64,000 nucleotides of DNA, taken from assembly GCA_029959195.1 (NCBI GenBank), contig CP114123.1, forward strand, positions 1,612,001 through 1,676,000, read 5' to 3'. Below are positions 11,219-22,077 of the stretch, piece after piece. Position 1 is the first letter of the stretch. Every line of letters begins with the position of its first letter. Source of the stretch: Dictyophora rubrovolvata (lineage: Eukaryota; Basidiomycota; Agaricomycetes; Phallales; Phallaceae). Both the position numbers and the translations under genes were made by a program. The notes beneath the pieces were generated by a model. It searched no databases, was not told the DNA's origin, and saw only the letters and a program-made list of their open reading frames with translations.

Positions 11219-12336
11219 CGACGGAGGAGAGGAGGAAAGGACTCGGCCGGACGGAGGAAAAATAAAAGAAGAGGAAATATTGAATAACGTCGGATGAGTG
11301 GGCACAGACGAGGGGAATCTGAATCTGATTTCGCCGCGTGGAATGTGAGGGGGAGAGGGCAGAGACAATTGAATAGCCAGACAAGAGCTCGAACAATAGC
11401 CAGATTCCGTTGTAATATGGAAGTGAACAGAGACAATAAGAAAAGAAAAGCCGATGTGGTGGTGGTCAGCGGTCAGGCCTGTGAGGTTTCAAATTTCAGC
11501 AACGAACTTGAGCTTGAAACGAGATTTGTCCGGAGCAGTGTCGGCTCAAAAAAGGAAAAGATATAGCGGGTAAAAGAAGGCTTTTGCTGGAGAAAACATG
11601 GCATGACATCGATTCGATTGCAGACAAACGAGCGACGCTGAGAGACAATCTCCCATGGGTATAATTACTCCAGGTGAATGGTCAGGGAACACGAGGCATG
11701 CAACGAGGCAGTTTCATCTCGCGCAATCTCATATACTCATTTATAATTCGCAGCTCGTGCCCCAGGGTCTCATGGCTTTTCCTATCGTACTCTTATCACG
11801 GCTCAAAACAAAAAAAAAACACTAAAATTTCAGAGAATACACGCACCCGTGAATAGAAGTACGGCCCAATCAGGAACAGCATTTGGCAAGACACGAGGGA
11901 GCCCCCCTTCCCTTAAGGTTACGACATACGAAATTAAAAAAAATTAAATAATCATAATAATCATAATAATAATAATAATAATAATAAATTGGTTTTCACC
12001 CGGGGTCGACATTTGGATGTTAGCAACGTCAACAGTGGTGATGGAATTGTAGGAGAACTAGAAAGTCACCCTCGGAAAACACCGAGTTCGGGCACATACT
12101 CAGGCTGGCACGTAGTACCATCGAGAAAGAGGCTAATTTATCATATGACACCGTGTACAATAATAGTAGTTACATATAATGATAACGGTGATGTATATGT
12201 TCTCACTGTCTCTCCGCATCGACGCACGATTTCCTGACAGACAATAACAATCGGGCTTGGCAGGTGGCAAGTGGCAATTGGCGGCACTACGTTATGGCCA
12301 TCATGCATGCCTTGCAATGCTTACAAATTCTATCTC
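11219..12336. other. Intergenic: F-box gene promoter and PQ-loop gene 3' flank
   Basis: About 1.1 kb. A trinucleotide repeat is listed separately. Open frames on both strands are short, and those near 11.0-11.4 kb are shadows of the F-box gene N-terminal region. No supported gene. Confidence 0.5.
11950..11988. repeat. AAT trinucleotide microsatellite
   Basis: A run of about ten AAT units, with two interrupting ATC units at its left end, lies in the F-box/PQ-loop intergenic region. Directly visible. Confidence 0.85.
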
Positions 12337-13545
12337 TTATCTGCTGGCCGTTTCATCTGATACAAACGCTGTCCTTTGGTCTCGGAAATGTACAAATTGA
12401 AAAAGAACCTAATGGATGGCAGTAATGAAGAGGAGCATCAGGACTCGTAACGAAAAGGACGAACGAATATGTCAAGGATGACGTTCAATCCACTTCCCGC
12501 CAGCCAAGGTGCGTTGATTTTAAGGTATGCGGGATCCCTGGATACTACAAGGATTGATGCCGAATACGTTATGTTCCCCCATATCGCGAAGAAGAATAGC
12601 AGAGGACTAAGTCCAGCGCATTTGGTAGAGAAATTTTTGACTGCAGGGCACAAGTAGAATTAATGAGACGATTGCGGCTCAGAAAGAAGCGAGAAAAAAA
12701 CCCACTAATTTGCGGAAATCGGGACCCGACTAGGGAAATATTAAGCACAAAAAGTTCCTTTTCTAACACCTACTCTCAGGCTTTACGAACTTACTATAGA
12801 GAGCAGCGCTTATCCATCCTAATACCTGACTCTTCCAATCAAAGATCTTTTCGGGGTCGTCACCGCTAGTCGGAGGATTACTGTCGAGGCTTCGGGTATT
12901 AATGACGTATGAAATACCACCAACTAGAAGAACAAAACAGATCCCGACAGTGTACGGTAAGAGAACTCCAGCCCGCCGCCACCGACGACCGGCACCGGCA
13001 CCATGTCCAGGAGCGAGTAATGAAGTAGTTTCAGAAGCCTCTGTCTCATTTGGAACTGGATGAAAAGACGGTTCTGAATCAACCAGATGAACTGGATTTG
13101 TGTGTCGGTAGTAGAATATTTGAAATAATAAGCCAATGTCACAAAGAGAATACTAAAAACACAAATAGTTGAATGATCCACGTAATAGAACAAACAATTC
13201 ATCGTGGAACACTTACATACGTAGCCAGGATAATGACAGTAGGCAATAATCCTGCGAGAACAGCCCCAAGTAGATTAGCAAGATCGCCTGCGAGCCATGT
13301 CAAGACAAAGAAGACAGAAAGACCCTCCCCAGATTTAAGAGTATAATTCTCGATTAACTGAGGTGTATAAACAACGATCCTATGATGACCCATAAGGTCG
13401 TCTTTTTGTCGTTTATGTGGGAAAAATTACGCACCAACAAGCGATGGACGACCATCCTATCTGAAGAATCGAGAACTTGTTCAAAGAATTTGCATAAAAA
13501 ATCGTCTGAACTCACGACGCTGCTCGCAATGGTTTCGCTCCACAT
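12337..13545 (-). CDS. PQ-loop vacuolar/lysosomal amino-acid transporter (Ypq/PQLC2 type)
   Basis: Seven exons: 13516-13545, 13435-13460, 13217-13379, 12795-13152, 12706-12729, 12465-12640 and 12337-12408 (849 nt, 282 residues). The first PQ loop reads WIVVYTPQLIENY and the second GSRFPQIIKNFSTK. About seven membrane segments are visible. The central cytosolic loop is hydrophilic and ends SGDDPEKIFDWKSQ. The last intron (12409-12464, gttcgt donor) replaces a short unspliced tail with the family-like DIFVLFQFVHF. Ypq1-3 and PQLC2 export cationic amino acids from the vacuole or lysosome. An in-frame ATG at 13623 would add 26 residues. I prefer 13545 because these proteins start just before the first membrane segment. 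Confidence 0.88.
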
Positions 13546-13715
13546 CGTGTCGTCCTGACAATCCAATGAAAAAGGTGCTGTTGGACGTTTGAGACTAACG
13601 GACGAGGGAATAGTCCATTTCAAGAAAACATTACAGATTCAGTATTCATCGGGCCGAGTGGGGTTGTATTAGCTGGCAAGCCGCTTACCTAAGCCAGCGG
13701 ACCGCGCTCCAACTT

Positions 13716-14438
13716 ATGGACTCCTCAACGTTAACTGTCGATTCTAAACCTGCTCCTGCGTTGCCTTCAGTACCATCCATACCACTCAACAATAGCGGTG
13801 GGGTAGCTCCGGAATCATCTGCCCAAATTCGAGAGGCTTATATGAGAATAAAGTCGGAACTGTCAGAGGCACTAGCGAAAAAACGCAACTTGGACAGACA
13901 ACTGATTCAATGCGAAGTCCAGCTTTATGAAGTAGAGGCACAATATCTTTTGGACACCTCGGTTGGGTCAGGTGGTGGTGGGAATATCATACAAGGGTTC
14001 GAAGGATACCTCAAGAATACGGCTCTAAGTAAAAGACGGACCGAGATTAGCGACGGAGACAGAATGTTCTCAAATAGCAGCTCGACGTATGCAAAAGTAC
14101 GTGTTTCTAAGTTTTCATAACAGAGATATTTCTCCACGGTAGTCAATGATTAGTCCCTTGAATTACGAGCGGACGACTCGGATACAGGTTCCGATCCCGG
14201 TAGCAAATTCGCAGCTCCTGCTTTACAAACCGTCATGCTGCCGCCCGCGCCAAGGCAACAAGAGATACCATCTGCCGCCATGCAGAAACGGGATCGAGAC
14301 AGATTATACCAGAGACAAAAACGAGCCAGGAAGGAGAGTAGGGGGACAGCCAGCGGTGACGACAACGATTACAATAGCATTACTAGTGGTGGTACCAACA
14401 AGCGAAAGCGACCGAAAACAGCCGAGGAAGAGGGATGA
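13716..14438 (+). CDS. EAF6: NuA4 histone acetyltransferase subunit Eaf6
   Basis: Two exons, 13716-14096 and 14154-14438 (57 bp intron), give 221 residues. The Eaf6 core lies at about residues 35-120: a coiled coil (KSELSEALAKKRNLDRQL), then LYEVEAQYLLDT, GGNIIQGFEGYLKN, and RRTEISDGDRMFSNSS. The second exon adds a basic, low-complexity tail (KRKRPK). Eaf6 is a small scaffold subunit of NuA4 and, in other fungi, NuA3, which acetylate histones H4/H2A and H3. It is divergent from the PQ-loop gene and ends 55 bp from the convergent RRP40 gene. Confidence 0.93.
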
Positions 14439-14493
14439 TGATATGGTATTGTTATATGATAGCTGTAGAGCCGGGCCTGAAAACAACTGTAGC

Positions 14494-15364
14494 CTATATA
14501 TCCATGTTTTGCAAAAACACTTCTAGTCGACTTCGGTCCATACCCCCACCAGTGCCGGGATCGACGGCTTCTATACAACGCGCTACTGCAATGGTTTGTT
14601 TAATCTCAGGCGTCTTTATCCAAACCCGACCATTGATACCAATCGCAACTTCAAGCGGGAATTTGGAACCGAGTAACGGAAGGAGAAAATATCGCGGGTC
14701 GAGTAGCCTGGAAAGGTTTATTAAGGAATATAATGAAACACGCCATACGTACAATCGACATAATTGGAGGCTACATTTTAACACGAATCCACCTTTCAAT
14801 TCGCCGAAACCGTCTGCCTTACGGGTTTGAGCGTCGAAACACTCTAACTCGGGTTCCATGTCCTTGTGTGCTAATGAAACGCGAGCATAGACAAGCGAGC
14901 CGACCTTTAGAAAAATTTGACATATATATGAATTAGCATGCAAGACATGCCACTTACCTTGAGAATGGGTCTATTCCGCTTAGTGGCACCTTCGAAGGCT
15001 AGTCCGTCTAATTGAGCTTGATGTGCCGATCCAATGTCAACGCGGTAAGCCTCTCCACCAGCTGTGCGTCCAGTCACAAGGCCTATGACGCCTTCCTGAG
15101 CAGCTGGGACGTACTTAATGTCATATAATTAGTTCATAACAAGAAAAGGTGAAAACGAATAGTCACCCTTTGGGAATTGCTTTCAACCCATAAGTTTTCT
15201 ACTGTTTGAGCTGGGTTTGAAGTTTTGTTTAGTTGGCCCGCTCGGGTTGCGACGATTTTTCTCAGAGGCGTGTGAGACGTTGTCTGTTGTAAAAGACCCG
15301 GTCCTAGTTTGAGGGACGAGGACGGTGACACTGGTATGGTATCTCCGGGCAGAACAAAGGTCAT
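14494..15364 (-). CDS. RRP40: Exosome complex cap subunit Rrp40
   Basis: Four exons: 15167-15364, 14958-15113, 14753-14904 and 14494-14707 (720 nt, 239 residues; yeast Rrp40 is of similar size). The N terminus has VLPGDTIP. The S1-like domain covers YVPAAQEGVIGLVTGR to VGSLVYARVSLAHKDMEPEL. The KH domain includes LGSKFPLEVAIGINGRVWI. The short 45 bp third intron gives CRLLLDPRYF. Rrp40 is one of three cap subunits that thread RNA into the exosome for 3'-5' decay and processing in nucleus and cytoplasm. The start codon is 58 bp from the divergent VPS37 start. Confidence 0.94.
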
Positions 15365-15422
15365 TGGGCTAAACAGCTCGGAGTGACAGATGTGGCCTTA
15401 TGTAAGCCCGCACCTAATTACA

Positions 15423-16101
15423 ATGTCAAACCCACAGCTTTTCGAGAAATACCCAGAGCTGAAGGAACTGTCGTATGTATTATTTGCAGTACATATAAAC
15501 TAAATGAACCATAATTGTTCAGGCAAGAGGACTTGGAAGATTTATTAACAGACACGCAGTACTTTCAAGCTATCTTCCATTCGTTACCCAGAGTGAAGGA
15601 CCTAATGCAGGCACAAAGTGAACTCGGAATGGCTAATCAGTCCATTGCAGGTTCAGTTACTTATTCCGTCTTCTAATTAGCGTGCTGAAATTCTGTTCCT
15701 AGAGAGTAATCTGTCTTTACAGTCGCAGTTATATGCCTTACGTGCTGAAACACAAAAGGCATTCGACGAAGCAAAAGCCTTGGAGACGCGTTGGAGGGAA
15801 TTAGAAAAGGAGCAAAAAGAGTTGTATCAGGTGCATCCAGTATTAGCGATCACAATAACTTTACGGTTTTTACCGACTAAACTAGCGATTCTCGTCCGGT
15901 TTTCTTCAAATGCGTCTTCGCCACGCTACATCTGCTCAAGACGATCTCTCAGAATCTGTGGCATCTGCCTTCATTAAATCACCCCCGGATGAATCCCCTA
16001 ATGTCGACTCATTTGTCAAGGAATTCAGAGAAGTCCGAAAACGCTATCACAAACGTGTCATTTGGGGAACGGGTTCTTCGAAGGTAGACTGGCGTGATTG
16101 A
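15423..16101 (+). CDS. VPS37: ESCRT-I subunit Vps37, Mod(r) domain
   Basis: Four exons: 15423-15472, 15523-15650, 15703-15830 and 15886-16101 (522 nt, 173 residues). The Mod(r) domain fills the protein: EDLEDLLTDTQYFQAIFHSL, a long coiled coil (LYALRAETQKAFDEAKALE), then RFSSGFLQMRLRHATSAQDD and a C-terminal FVKEFREVRKRYHKR helix. The acceptor at 15885 is chos because it restores the conserved RF...FL block. Vps37 binds Vps23 and Vps28 in ESCRT-I, which sorts ubiquitinated cargo at endosomes. Confidence 0.92.
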
Positions 16102-16226
16102 GGCAAATAAAATAGCCTAGAGTTCAGGCAATGTAAAACATCTGTTTTTCTTTATCATTGTACATACGCAATAGGAAGCCGACTACTACCTTACATGAGT
16201 AAAAGTTTGGGAGGATAATACCTCTA

Positions 16227-17577
16227 CTAGTTTTTCTTTTTGGAGAGTAAGTCTTTGGCATCATCGGTGACTAAAGTAGAAAGTTGTCATATTTTCTTAT
16301 CTCTTGTTTCTGAGCCAGCACTTACCATTCAAAAGTAGTGCTGCCGAATCCAGCATAATTTTGTTTGAACCTTGGGATAACTGTTCCGCGATTTCCCGTG
16401 CCGCCTCCAAACGACGGAGCTCAAGGAAACCTTTGTTGGACCTGACCGCTTCTCCAATCAACTCAGCGGATTGAGCTTCTCCTTCAGCACGAACGATAAT
16501 TGACTAGAAACGCATTGACGCGGAAAAAAAGACGTGTCAGAGAGCGTCTATGAGCAACCACAATAGTCTTACAGCCTTTTCTTGAATGGCCTGGTCAACC
16601 AGAAAAGCCGCTCGCAAGGCACTTTGTTGTGCAACCTGGAAATTCATATCGTTAGGTACCACAGAAACATGGTCAGCTATTCAACAGACCTGCTTTGCTT
16701 CAACGGCATGAGTAAACTCAGGCGAGAAGGTCACATGGGTGATTGAAACATCTTCAAGAACAAGGTTGAATCGAGTTGCACGTTGTGTTAGATTCTCGCG
16801 AACCAGTCTTGAAACCTAATAAAATGTTACAGAAGACCTGCGGGTGAAAACAATCAGCGTAATAATTACCATTTCACGTTGGGTTATGAGTTGGCTTGCG
16901 TTGAACTGTGCGACAACGCTTTTGAGAACCTCGTTCACAATGGATGGTAATATCCTCTCGTCGTAGTCTTGTCCAAGTTCGCGGTATATAGTGGGAAGAG
17001 AAGGAATATTTGGTCGTGATAGAACACGGCAAGTAATATTGACCATTTGCAAATCTGAAGGAAACCGAGTTGTAAGCTGATTAAGATGGGCCGGAATTGC
17101 CTGGAAAGCTAGCTACCTTTGGTACCAGTTAGACTGGCAATGCTACGCGGCTTGGCACGTATATCAAAGATAATAGGTTTTTCGAACCAAGGAATCTGAG
17201 CATTAAAAATAATGTCAAAAACGTTAGTATTAATGCGTGAATGAAACCAGTGCGAACATGAGACTTGCCGCAAAATGTGTCCCTTCATTAAAAACCAGTG
17301 GGGACACACCATTGAGTCTCGTGTATTTGATAGCTCTATGACCACCATCGACTAAATGAAAAAGAATCTTTCATTCATTTCTACTCAAGGCTGATAATAG
17401 TGAAACCATACCGTTGAACAGGGACGCGTTGAGGGTGACACCTCCGGCCACCAAAGCTATTAACAACCCAGAACCTGCAAAAAAGCCTCTTGAAGATGGC
17501 CCACCGCCTGCTCCTCCACGCCGTGCTTGATTTTCCAAAGCAGCAACAAATCGTCGGAAATTTTCCTGGCCGCTCAT
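16227..17577 (-). CDS. PHB2: Prohibitin-2
   Basis: Eight exons: 17412-17577, 17269-17351, 17117-17195, 16870-17054, 16690-16815, 16573-16635, 16326-16503 and 16227-16270 (924 nt, 307 residues). An N-terminal hydrophobic anchor ([16 protein letters not shown]) precedes the SPFH/Band-7 domain: [49 protein letters not shown], and the near-invariant [21 protein letters not shown] coiled coil follows ([18 protein letters not shown]). Prohibitin-2 forms ring assemblies with prohibitin-1 in the mitochondrial inner membrane. Intron 2 (17196-17268) has a GC-AG boundary with donor gcaagt. A GT donor there would not keep the frame. Confidence 0.95.
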
Positions 17578-17845
17578 CTTGAACGAAAAGCACCCAAGAA
17601 CTACGGCTAACTTAGCGCCCGTTTTGGCATTTGCTTCGTCATGAAAGTTTGTTCACTCATCATATTTCGTCATGGAATCATAAAGATCTAGAAGGAACTT
17701 CGCTTTAAAGACTTTACATATAGCGTTGCTATTACCCCTATAAATGTGATTTTCCATTAAGGAATAATTTATTATCGTTGTATCAAACTGCGAAATTGTA
17801 ACATAGTCAGATCGCATTATACAATGCAGCAACAGTTTGGATTCC

Positions 17846-19834
17846 CTAAATAACCTGGAAATCATCAACCGTCAAGGTTGCTTCCTGAGAGAACAAAACA
17901 TTTTCATTATTATCTGTCCGAGTCACTGTGTTGACCTAGAATGGCAATATCAAAAGACTTGCTCAGAAATAATCAAAATGCTAATCTTACTTCTATACCC
18001 AATAAGCTCGAAACCCCAACGAACGAGGTTTTCACTGGGAAAAATGCGTCAACTTCTTCACCGCCTACGCTAAATTCCATGCTGCCGGACGTTTGACCTG
18101 GTGTACCATCCTCATCTGGCGAAGCGGAAACTCGTGGTATTGTCCACTCCAAAGAATGCGAAGCAGCATTCAAAGACCATTGTCCTGGGTGACCAGGAGT
18201 GATGGTAGGATACGATCCTGACCTATATCGCATGTTAGAAGTGCTGGTCTAGAGAAAAACATAAACACAATTACGGTAGTGGTATAAATATCGTAAGGTC
18301 ATGCAATGTTAATTTGCTGTTCTCAAGCTCATATTCTATATTGACTTCACAAGTTCCATCGCCGCTCGGAGTTGGCCATACATTAACTACAAGAAAAGCC
18401 ATGAGAATACGCGGGGTTTAAGTAATACGTTGGCGCATACTGGATAACGGCAGTAGGCTTTCATCGCGACCGGAATATCGCCACTTCAAGACACTCAAAG
18501 GTTGACCGACAGGGAAAGCTCGATTGGCGTCTTTCAGGGCGATAACGCGTTCGTTCGCTTGAAGTTTACCCACGTTCGGATGTTGTTTGAATACCAAATC
18601 ATTGGCGGACGATGTTGGGGAAGTAAGCCCTAGTTTAATGCGCGCAAGCTGTGCGTCAGATATACTCAAATTAAGATCTCCTTTAATTTCTAGGGTCTTT
18701 AGACCACCTTCGCGCAGCAGGATGAGTGTTAGCTGCTCCCGGATATCAACGTGTACACTAATAATGATAATCGTAGTTTAGATGCTGGGCAAGCTGAGAA
18801 AGAATGAAAAAAAGCTACTTACCTTTCATGGACAACTACAGGAAGATTGGGAGTTTTGTCGGATGCTGGCGTTTGAACGCTAGCCGAAAGCGGGGGAGAG
18901 GTAATCAGTTCTTCTGCCTCATCGCCTATTATATTCACGAGGTCGACACCAGTCCTTTTTTTGCTGCCCAGCTTCATTCCAGAGCCTTTGAAAGCAGGAG
19001 GACGAAGAGAAGAAGGCGCAGGGCTCTCGTTGCGCGAAATGCTTGGTGGTGTTGAAGCTTCGAAACGAGAAACAGGGGTGTATCCACCGCCGGATAAGAA
19101 TGACGGTGATGACATGCCTCCGCCGCTTGAGGCTCGTTTTTGTTGCTCTCGACGTTGCACTTCCAATTGCTTTGCACGTCGCTTGAGTTCTTCTTTGGCT
19201 TCAGCTTCTTTGTTCTGGAGTTGGGTAAGAAATAGGCAGTCTATTCGCAGAGGCATTATTGCAACGCACCCTCGCAATAATTTCTTGTATCTTTTCTTCG
19301 TGACTTTCCATCTCAAGATTATTCTTAACCTGCATTAAATTGATTTGTTCTCTCCAGCCAAGGCTCACAATCTCGTCGAAAGCTCCAAGAAGCTCAAAAG
19401 CCTGACGAGAGATTTCGCGCTCGTCGGCTGAGCGACAGAGGTCTGACACGACCCTTGAGAAAAGGTGTAAGGTATCGATATCTTGGAGGATGTTGGAGGA
19501 CTTGGTTGTGATCAAAAGTATATAGAGTTCTTCCAAGGGTTGGTATACATAGCGGACGTCCACGGTCTCTATCGAAGTATGTTGGGAATTCGTGGGGATT
19601 AATTTTGGAAACGATGCTAAAAGAGAATCTATCCTGGATTTGGGGATTTCTAGAAATTGTCGAGAAATAACCGCTGTATGCTTAATCTTAACAACGGATA
19701 GAACTGGTAAAAGTGAAAGCGAGCGAGGATGACCCACGTTTCCCGGCTTTAGTGACGATAGAGGCGGCCAAAACAACCTTTTGTCTAAAGTCAGTAATAT
19801 TCAATGTTGGAGCTAAAACTATGGAACTCACCAT
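17846..19834 (-). CDS. RET2: Coatomer delta subunit (delta-COP)
   Basis: Eight exons: 19832-19834, 19738-19777, 19270-19673, 18823-19214, 18441-18757, 18275-18386, 17991-18222 and 17846-17935 (1590 nt, 529 residues). The longin-like N domain reads MVVLAASIVTKAGKPVISRQF and YVYQPLEELYILLITTK. The linker helix (KEAEAKEELKRRAKQLE) and Ser/Pro-rich hinge follow. The C-terminal mu-homology domain contains KQHPNVGK, INVWPTPSG and VNIEYELEN. The first exon is the ATG alone. Intron 6 (18223-18274) uses the second possible acceptor, with branch site CTAAC, giving IPLPSGSYP. The first acceptor would make a 31 bp intron. Delta-COP is part of COPI coats in Golgi-to-ER transport. Confidence 0.95.
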
Positions 19835-20299
19835 TTTGAGAGCTCGTCTTCAATACTATATACGTGCCAGCTCGAAAAGATGTCGTGTTACACCAGCGTG
19901 CGACTTTGTTGTGACAGGTGACATGTGACTAGCTCCGAAATGACTCTCACCGTCCACTTGTTTATTTCTTCTTTGAATGTAGATGTTATGGTGAGCACAA
20001 TCAAAATAACATGATCTAAAAAAGATACCCGCTGGTGTCAAAGGACGAGGTTGTAGGATTACCTGGGCGCACAATTTGATCTAGCGAAGGAGACAGATAT
20101 CGTAGAGGAGTTGTGTTGTCGCAGGATCTGATATTATTAGTGACTAGTATGGTGTACTACATTCTCTTCGAGATAATACTCTTAGGTAAATAGCTCACGT
20201 CGCGCGGTTTCAGCATAGTAACACAGCTTTTCAGTAATTTTTAGTTCCTACATACTATAGTGAAGCTTTCCAAGTCACACCAAGAGTAAATTTAGCGCT
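19835..20299. other. Divergent promoter region between RET2 and the cyclodeaminase gene
   Basis: 465 bp between two start codons on opposite strands. No coding sequence or clear repeat is seen. Confidence 0.5.
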
Positions 20300-21432
20300 A
20301 TGCAATTTGAAAGCATGCCACGACCGCTATGTGTACTTTCCGCAGTCGACGTATGGGATATCACCTCGCAACTAGCGGTGGATGTGATACTTGACACCGT
20401 TTTTGACGCACTACGTGCAGCTGCGATTCCGATTCCGATTCCGAGTGACACCTCGTCGTTGGCGGAGGTGGTAATGCCTCATCGGACGAGCATCGAAAGT
20501 CACCATCACACTACGCTGTTTATGCCGTCGAGATTGAAGGACTGCACGGTCGTTAAAGTCGTTTCCGTTCCGAAAGGGGGTGGAGGAGGAGGAATACCTG
20601 CTACAACACTGGTGATGGATGAGAGCAGTGGCGCGGCGGATGTGGTTGTCAATGCCCGTAGTTTGACTGCTTTGAGGACTGCTGCTGGTGAGTAAGAGAG
20701 GTCTAGAGAGCGAGGGTGTGCGACAAGCGACGTGGGGCACTTAGGCTGACACTCCGACGGATAGCATCGACAATCGCTACGAAACTGTTGCTGGGATCAG
20801 CGTCCCCGGCTAGATCAGTGTTATTCGGAGCAGGAGCACAAATACACGCACATGCTAGATTACTAATTGCGTCGTACCCCAGCATCAAGCATTGCACGAT
20901 CATCAATAGGTCAAACAATACACGTCTACGTACGCTCCTCGATAATTTCGAAGCTGAATTCTCGCATGTCGACGTCGTTGGACTGTCTGGGACAAGGACA
21001 GCAGACATTGAAAGAGCAGTGAGAGAGGCTGATATTATCGTAACCGCCACATCGTCAACCGTCCCTCTCTTTCCATCTACCTGGGTTAAATCTGGGGCAC
21101 ATTTGAATCTGGTCGGCTCGTTTACCCCGTCAATGAGAGAGGTGGACGATGACCTCATCCGTCGCTCCAAAGTCGTGCTGGTTGATTCTCGTGCCGCATG
21201 CGCTCGTGAAGCCGGCGAGCTAATCAGCGCGAATCTAGACCTTGAGAACATATGCGTCGAACTGGGAGAATGCTCGTGGAATAGTCGTCCTAACCCAAAT
21301 CTCGAGAACGGGAACGGAGATGTCACCGTGTACAAGAGTGTTGGTGTATCGGTGATGGATGCAGCGATAACTAAACTTGTAGTCAGCACTGCCAAAGAAC
21401 GAGGAAGAGGTGTATATATCCCGTTTGATTAA
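20300..21432 (+). CDS. Ornithine cyclodeaminase / mu-crystallin family protein (intact copy)
   Basis: Two exons, 20300-20687 and 20765-21432 (77 bp intron), give 351 residues. The N-terminal substrate domain includes VVMPHRTSIES and SRLKDCTVVKVVSV. The Rossmann part has VLFGAGAQIHAHARLL as the dinucleotide-binding loop and TATSSTVPLF, HLNLVGSF and DSRAACAREAGEL further on. This is the usual layout of NAD(P)-dependent ornithine cyclodeaminase, ketimine reductase and related enzymes. The substrate cannot be assigned. The acceptor at 20764 was chosen for the reading AASTIATKLL. An ATG at 20315 is a possible alternative start. The 3' flank carries an MSH5 relic, and a decayed paralogue lies at 37.4-38.2 kb. 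Confidence 0.88.
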
Positions 21433-22077
21433 TTGACCCGTGTACCATAATATCCATGAGTCTGATCAAGAGGAAAAAGCAAAGGTATGCTCATGTGCAC
21501 TAGAGCTCGATATTGCGTTACTGACAGGGAATACATTATTAAGACCTTTATTTCTTTGTGTTGTTTTCAGTACTTTCTTCGACGACCCTCGATGAAGGGT
21601 ACCGGTCAATAAGTGTACCTGTGTTGAGTTATGTATACTAAAGGCACGATTCGACGAACCATCCTCTTCCAACGCCTTTTGATAAATACGCAGGAGTCAC
21701 AGATTGGCCGCAGGATATTTTCAAACTCAAACTTTATCATACATTTAGAGTGCATTTTTGTCTTGGAGTGACTTTTACTCATTAATATTCACGTTAATCT
21801 TTGTATCGCTCCTCCTCGTTTGTATTCATGGTTCCTAAATATATCAGCTCACTAATTTATAGAGCTGTAGGCACTAAAAACAGAACTTGGAGTTTTCGTT
21901 GGGGCATCGAGGTTCGACACCGCTCTATTACGTCAATACTCAACGTATGTGCGAAATAACTATTTGAGTTTTACCGTTAGTCTTAGATCTTCAATTTTCA
22001 ACTCTCCCTCCTCCCAGCCACGTCTCTTTACTGCCAGTGCCCCCTTTTTCCACCTGCAATTTGCGTGCTTTGTCAGG
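21433..22077. other. Intergenic after the cyclodeaminase gene, partly duplicated MSH5 5' sequence
   Basis: The first 140 bp match the start of MSH5 (separate entry). The remainder, up to the 3' end of the sugar permease, holds no gene I can support. Confidence 0.6.
21446..21571 (+). pseudogene. Relic of MSH5 exon 1 and intron 1
   Basis: Bases 21455-21484 (ATGAGTCTGATCAAGAGG, then a stretch ending GCAAAG) and the following gtatgc...tttgtgttgttttcag intron closely match MSH5 exon 1 and intron 1 at 37258-37383 on the other strand. Most of the first exon's start is missing, and similarity stops at the intron's 3' end. The sequence between the cyclodeaminase stop and this relic also matches. This is seen by direct comparison. 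That it is a duplication footprint is inference. Confidence 0.8.

Noticed and set aside
11219-11368. 50-residue N-terminal extension of the F-box protein
   Set aside because: It starts with TTG, not ATG, and the first ATG is at 11218.
13546-13623. 26-residue N-terminal extension of the PQ-loop protein
   Set aside because: It is open and ATG-initiated, but the family normally begins just before the first membrane segment. Kept only as an alternative.
18244-18274. 31 bp intron in delta-COP ending at gaccag
   Set aside because: Too short for this genome. The next acceptor gives a 52 bp intron with a CTAAC branch site and better family agreement.
20703-21395. 230-codon antisense frame opposite the cyclodeaminase gene
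   Set aside because: Low-complexity Ser/Thr/Arg product with no motif; the sense strand carries clear family motifs.
21905-21925. GGTTCGA-like box resembling a tRNA B box
   Set aside because: No A box or cloverleaf could be drawn around it.
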